Source of the DNA: Neisseria meningitidis
Lineage (GTDB): Bacteria; Pseudomonadota; Gammaproteobacteria; Burkholderiales; Neisseriaceae
Direction: 5' to 3'
NCBI GenBank assembly: GCA_923184405.1
Contig: OV299793.1
Location: 672,906 to 736,905 of the forward strand
DNA: 64,000 nt
The notes under the pieces were generated by a model. That model did not search any database and was not told where the DNA came from. It was given only the letters and a program-made list of their open reading frames with translations. Positions 59,001 to 64,000 of the stretch are shown here, piece by piece. A program made the translations under genes and the position numbers. Within the stretch, counting starts at the first letter, position 1; each line of letters starts with the position of its first letter.

Positions 59001-60945
59001 TTACAGCTTGCTGTCTTCGCTGTCCAAGAAACTACTCAAACGGTCGCTTCTTGTCGGATGCCGCAGCTTGCGGAGTGCTTTTGCCTCGATTTGTCGGATG
59101 CGTTCGCGCGTTACGTCAAACTGTCTGCCGACTTCTTCCAGCGTGTGGTCGGTGTTCATATCGATGCCGAAACGCATACGCAGGACTTTGCCTCACGCGG
59201 TGTCAGGCTTTCGAGGATTTCTTTGGTTACTTCGTGCAAGCTGGTGTACACTGCCGCATCGGTTTGCGCAACATTGTTGGCATCTTCGATGAAGTCGCCC
59301 AAGTGCGAATCGTCGTCGTCGCCGATGGGGTTTCCATCGAAATCAGCTCTTTGGCGATTTTCATGATTTTGCGGATTTTGTCTTCGGGCATCTGCATCAG
59401 TTCGGCAAGTTTGGCGGAATCTGGGTTCTTCATCGGTTTATTGAAGGTGTTGGCGCGAGATGCGGTTCATCTTGTTGATGGTTTCAATCATATGTACCGG
59501 AATGCGGATGGTACGCGCCTGATCGGCAATCGAACGGGTGATTGCCTGGCGGATCCACCAGGTTGCGTAGGTGGAGAATTTATAGACTCGGCGGTATTCG
59601 AACTTGTCGACCGCTTTCATCAAGACCGATGTTCCCTTCCTGAATCAGATCAAGGAACCGTAAGCAACGGTCTGGTGTATTTTTGGGCAATGGAAATGAC
59701 GAGGCGCAAGTTTGCCTGAATCATTTCCTGTTTGGCAGCTGCGGTTTCAATTTTCGATCGACACCATATTTTTGCTGATTTCTTTCAACTCTTCGATGGA
59801 AATACGGGTTTCTTTTGCCATATCCGACAACTCGGTTTGTTTTTCGAGGATGGCGTGGCGAAAGCGGTCGAGCGCGTCGATCAAAACCCAGCATTTGGCG
59901 ATTTCTACTTCAAACCATTCAAGATTGGTGATTTCGGGCAGGAAATTTTAGATGAAGTAAGACACGATCCATATCGACGAGCTCGAGGCAGATATCGCGG
60001 ATTTCGCGTTCGAGTTTGCGGATGTTTTCTACTTTTCCGCGCAGGCTGACTACAGAGGCTGTCGATTTGCCAGGTGGCGAAACGGACTTCCAGCAGTTTG
60101 TTGGCAATCAGCGTCGCGGTAGGCGAGATAGTCTTTGTGCTGACTCAGGTGTTTTCCCAAACGACCAATCAGTTTTTTGTAGTCATATTCGATCTGGGCA
60201 AAGTGGCCGAAGACTTTTTGTTTCAATTCAGCGACATTGGCTGCCGAGATTTCATCTGCATCTTCTTCCGATTCTACGCCGTCTTCGTTTTCGACCAAAA
60301 TGTCGCTGTAAGCGTTCTCGGGCGCTGTGGTTGCTAAGCGCCCCATGCCCAACTCGCTGAGTAATACTTCATTCGGGTCGATAGTGCCATCTACGACTTC
60401 GTCGACGCAGGACTTCGTCTTTGCAGGAATGCTGCGATGAGTTCTCTGATTTCCACAATGGAACCCGGGCAGGCGCACCATGGCCTAAACCAAACTTTTC
60501 AGGGAATTTGCGATTTATTTCACGATGATGAGAACGTCATCGCGGGTACAGCAGATAGACCTGTAACATGGTACGCGCATATGCATATGGAAAGGATCAG
60601 AGGTTCTGCGCGAACTCGGACTCAGCACTGGAAAGGGCGGCCTCAGCTTCTTAGACACCATCATCCGTCGCTAACCAGACGGCAATGTCGCATAACAATA
60701 CTGTCTTCCGCATCGTGCAAGAGATTCTGAAACTTGGATGCCAAACCCGAAATCATACTGACGATGTTGTCGATTTGATCGGCATCGGACATATCGTCAG
60801 GCAGTGCGTCACTGATTTCGGAGTAGGTGATGTAGACACGTTCTTTGCCCATAATGATGAGTTGGCGCAGGCGCGCGCAGTTGTTCCTCAATCCTCAGGG
60901 GTCGGGCATCGTCTTGATATTCGTCGTGATTTTGGTTTTGGACAT
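59001..60945 (-). CDS. rpoD: RNA polymerase sigma factor RpoD (sigma-70), frameshifted
   Basis: Primary sigma factor. From ATG 60945 the N-terminus ([40 protein letters not shown]) is region 1.1. An acidic spacer [38 protein letters not shown] and [20 protein letters not shown] follow. Regions 2-3 are clear: [19 protein letters not shown] sequence, [60 protein letters not shown]. Region 4 has [20 protein letters not shown] and [24 protein letters not shown] sequence in shifted frames, ending [11 protein letters not shown] at 59001. About 648 codons. The stretch 60350-60660 (region 1.1 to 1.2) is particularly garbled. Genes dnaG and rpoD in tandem are the usual macromolecular synthesis order. 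Confidence 0.95.
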
Positions 60946-61185
60946 TGTCTGCTTTCTGTTGGCAAGATATCGACGGTTTGCGCTTGGACGCACCTGCAGG
61001 CGCAGCAGAGTAGGGTACTATGATGCCCCCTGAACCAACTTTTCGGGATGGGTGTTCTGCAGCTGCCGTTGTTGCAGCCAGAATGAATGCTTGTCAGACG
61101 GCATAACGGGTTTACGGGTGGCGGAATCCGCAAGTCAATTTTGTTTTGCGGTCAGCAACGACAGCAAAGTTTCTCGCTATCATTT

Positions 61186-62909
61186 AAGCCGGATTGCAGG
61201 CTTTTTGTTTCAATGCTTCGATTTGGCAGTATTTTAACTCAGTGAGCAGTTTTTTCATGCCGATTTGGAAATTCTCGCAATCTGATTCAATGCTGCCCTC
61301 CATTTCTTCCGATTGCGAGATGAATGGAAGATTCAGGTTCATCGTTTCTTCAGTAAGGCGAGCCGCGCATATACTCTAAAACCTGAGCGGTTTCAGGTAC
61401 GGCGGCATGGTTTTTAATCGATTCGGCAAGATTGGCAAAGCAGGAGAAATCACCGTCCAGCGCCAGATAATCACGCAGGCCTATATATGAGCCTAATCCG
61501 GATTTATCAAGAGGCTGCGGATTTGCCGCTGTACCAGCGTCAGCATGACGGGCTGTTTGACGGAAATCGGAGGCAGTTTGTAGTTTTGTTTGACGTGCCG
61601 CTTCGGCGCTTCATATCCCAGTCCGGTGCGCCAGGTTGTCCGGCCGATGCCGACCAGTTCGCTAAGCCGTTGTTTTAACAAATAAGCCAATGCTGACGCG
61701 GGTAATCTGCGCCAAAAGCGGCGAACTAGTCTTCACCAATTCCGCCTTGCGCTTCCTGCGTATTGAGATGAATGCCGTCTGAAAGGTGTTCCCGCAAATA
61801 CCCCGACAAAGGCTTGCTTTGATTCAGAAGCGCGTCTTCAAATTGCGCTTTGCCGTAGGCACGGATGTGACACTGTCAGGGTCCGTGGTTCACCCGAACA
61901 GGAACAAAAAATGCAGCGATTTGTCGTCTTTCAACTGCGGCAACGCGTTTTTCCAGCGCGCGCCAAGCCGCTTTGCGCCCCGCGCTGCATCGCCGTCGAA
62001 ACAGAAATAAATACTGTCTGCCTGACGCATTAGAATTTTGACGTGTTCAGCTGTTGTTGCCGTGCCCAAGGCCGCCACACCGTAGCCTACGCCGAACTGT
62101 GCCAGAGCGACCACGTCCATATAGCCTTTGACCACCAGAATCCGCTCCGCTTCCATGACAGCGGCACGCCCCTCGATACAAGCCGTAAAGGTTTTTCCCT
62201 TTGTCAAACAAAGGTGTATCGGGAGAGTTTAGATATTTGGGTTTGGAGTCGTCCAGCACCCTGCCGCCGAAACCGATGACCTGCCCGCGCGGATTGCGGA
62301 TGGGGAACATAATCCGATGGCGGAAGCGGTCGTAATACCGCCCCTCATTGTCAATCACCATACCCGTATCCACCAACGCGGTATTCGGATACGGTTGGAA
62401 CACTTGCGCCAAAGGCTGCCAGCCGTCGGGCGCGTAGCCCAAATCATAATGCGCGATAACTACTGCACTCAAGCCGCGCTTGTCCAAATAAGCTTTTGCC
62501 GCCGGATTGAATTTTAGCTGTTGCGCATAAAAATCAGCTGCCGCCGCCGTCGTTTCTTCCAGCGTCTGCTGTGTTTTCTTACGTTCGGCACGGACTTCGG
62601 GATTATCGTTCTGCCCACGCACTTTAGGCACAACCATACCCACACGGTCGGCAAGAAACTGCACAGCCTCCGGAAACGACAGCCCCTGATGCTCCATCAC
62701 AAAACCAATCGCCGAACCATGCGCCCCGCAACTGAAACAATGGTAAAACTGCTTGGTTGGACTGACCGAAAACGACGGCGTTTTTTCCTTGTGGAACGGG
62801 CAACACGCCATATAGTTCGCCCCGCCTTTTTCAGCGGAACCTGCTCGTCGATAATATCGACAATATCGGTTTTGGCTAAAAGCACGTCAATGAAGTCGGA
62901 TGGAATCAT
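61186..62909 (-). CDS. dnaG: DNA primase DnaG (frameshifted)
   Basis: Synthesises RNA primers for replication. MIPSDFIDVLLAKTDIVDII at 62909 begins the family; the zinc finger follows as CCPFHKEKTPSFSVSPTKQF then YHCFSCGAHGSAIGFVMEHQ. The polymerase domain is clean down to 62230: LSFPEAVQFLADRVGMVVPK, YLDKRGLSAVVIAHYDLGYA, FRHRIMFPIRNPRGQVIGFG, GRVLDDSKPKYLNSPDTPLF. The TOPRIM core reads VVKGYMDVVALAQFGVGYGV and DSIYFCFDGDAA. The C-terminal helicase-binding domain is worn and ends KLLTELKYCQIEALKQK at 61186. About 574 codons, slightly short of the norm. About eight indels, mostly after 62200. Confidence 0.94.
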
Positions 62910-63001
62910 GATGTAGGGCAGACTGGATGTCTGTTTTTGCTACGGACGGTACGAAATCGGGAATTTTCGGAATGGCAGTCGGATTTGGCAGTTCAGGCAA
63001 A

Positions 63002-63039
63002 ATGCCGTCTGAAACGAAATCGGGATGTTCAGACGGCAT
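63002..63039. terminator. DUS inverted pair between secA and dnaG
   Basis: ATGCCGTCTGAA and TTCAGACGGCAT with a 14-base loop; lies just past the secA stop, upstream of dnaG on the minus strand. Confidence 0.75.
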
Positions 63040-63053
63040 TTGCGTTCAAACGC

Positions 63054-64000
63054 TTAAGCCAGTTTGCCGTGCCATTGTTTGTATTTCAAACCGCTGCCGC
63101 AGGGGCAGGGGTCGTTGCGGTGGACGATTTGTCCCCGCGCTTCCAAGGCTTCGGGGCTGAAATCCGTTCCATCGGGATTAAAGGCCTCGGTAACCAAATC
63201 GGTTTGCGACTGACCCAAAAGTTCTTCCATATCGGGCGATTCGGAATGGATGGACTCGATGTTGCCGATGGGTTGCTCTTCAACCACCGCGACAGGGTTT
63301 TGTTCGATCTGAACCGAGGTAAGCAGGGAGGCAATATGGAATTTGATGCCGTTCCACAGGTCTTGGAACATGGTAAAGGCTTCACGTTTATATTCCTGCT
63401 TCGGATTTTTTTGGCATAGCTGCGCAGGTGTATGCCTTGTCGCAGGTAGTCCATAGCGGCGAGGTGTTCGCGCCATTGGTTGTCGATGACCTGCAACATC
63501 ACGTTGCGCTCGAAATCGGCCATTGCCTGCTTACCGACCAGTTCGGTTTTGGCGGCATATTCGTTTTCGATGCGTTCGATCAGGCGTTCTTTGATGTCTT
63601 GACCGTCAATCGCATTGTCCGCCTTCAGCCAGGATTGGATGTCTTCGTGCAGTCTGAATTCGGCAGCCATATGGTTCTCCAAAGTCGGGATGTCCATTGT
63701 TCTTCCATGCTGTCCGGAGGCATATAGGTATCCACGAGGTCGCTGACGACATCAGAACGGATTTCCTGCATCAGGTCGCTGATGTCTTTGCTGGTCAGAA
63801 TTTCGTTGCGCTGGCTGTAAATCGACTTTGCGCTGTTCGTTGGCAACGTCGTCGTATTCCAAAACCGTTTGCGCATATCGAAGTTTCTGCCTTCGACTTT
63901 GCGTTGCGCCCTCCGATTTGGCGCGTCAGCAGGTTGTGTTCGATGGCAACGCCGCGTTCGGGGGCGAGACGGTTGAGGATGGCGGCGGCGCGGTCGAGTG
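63054..64000 (-). CDS. secA: SecA preprotein translocase ATPase, C-terminal part
   Basis: Motor of Sec-dependent protein export. Only the C-terminal third is in the window. Helical-scaffold and wing sequence is clear: LMQEIRSDVVSDLVDTYMPP, DSMEEQW, ERLIERIENEYAAKTELVGK, NVMLQVIDNQWREHLAAMDY, LRQGIHLRSYA, then NPKQEYKREAFTMFQDLWNG. The C-terminal zinc motif that binds SecB and lipid reads NDPCPCGSGLKYKQWHGKLA: the third ligand position, normally cysteine before histidine (CH), is tryptophan. A single base (TGC to TGG) would explain it. Indels at about 63410, 63690, 63840 and 63880. The gene continues beyond 64000. Confidence 0.94.

Overview
The window is chromosomal DNA of a pathogenic-type Neisseria, most probably N. 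meningitidis. The 12-base DNA uptake sequence ATGCCGTCTGAA (AT-DUS) occurs throughout, usually as inverted pairs acting as terminators. Correia elements with the TATAGTGGATTAA termini are frequent. Two long arrays of dRS3/NIME repeats (ATTCCC-N8-GGGAAT) and remnants of an IS1106-type element flank a lactoferrin-receptor locus (lbpB-lbpA). Large NIME arrays are typical of meningococci rather than gonococci, but the species call is inference.

Layout: an unrecognised partial gene; alaS; a polyamine-binding lipoprotein; a DMT permease; a small lipoprotein; a badly degraded stretch with an AraC-type regulator and a 143-base tandem duplication (6.2-8.7 kb); pgsA followed by a tRNA cluster (4 Gly, Cys, Leu); sohB; an ABC-type membrane protein; a 3-hydroxyacid dehydrogenase; the his cluster hisB-hisC-hisD-[GIY-YIG gene]-hisG; a Sco1-like copper protein; tRNA-Leu(CAA); ilvB-ilvN and ilvC; argF; acnB; lptG-lptF; pepA-holC; mip; purN; a DUF3108 protein; an OsmC protein; a GntR regulator; lysO-like; a DeoR regulator; glnS; gshB; dgkA; a PCuAC copper chaperone; mnmA; fadD; pyrG; an IS1106 fragment, repeat array, lbpB-lbpA, repeat array and IS1106 remnant; and rpoD-dnaG-secA (secA runs off the window). 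Most of this is housekeeping metabolism: histidine, branched-chain amino acids, arginine, purine, CTP and glutathione synthesis, lipid handling, translation and replication/transcription initiation. The lbp locus is the clear host-adaptation module.

A dominating feature is that almost every gene, including essential ones (alaS, rpoD, dnaG, pyrG, acnB, secA) and the tRNAs, carries small indels, while intervening stretches such as glnS, dgkA and the OsmC gene are clean. This looks like a low-accuracy assembly rather than biological decay, so I annotate frameshifted genes as whole genes and place boundaries by comparing conceptual joined frames with known families from memory.

The most interesting candidate is the gene between hisD and hisG: a single-frame GIY-YIG (LEM-3-like/COG3680-type) protein whose flanks carry the DUS dialect AGGTCGTCTGAA of the N. 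mucosa/sicca group instead of the resident one, pointing to import by transformation from a commensal. A Kingella-dialect DUS pair also serves as the alaS terminator.
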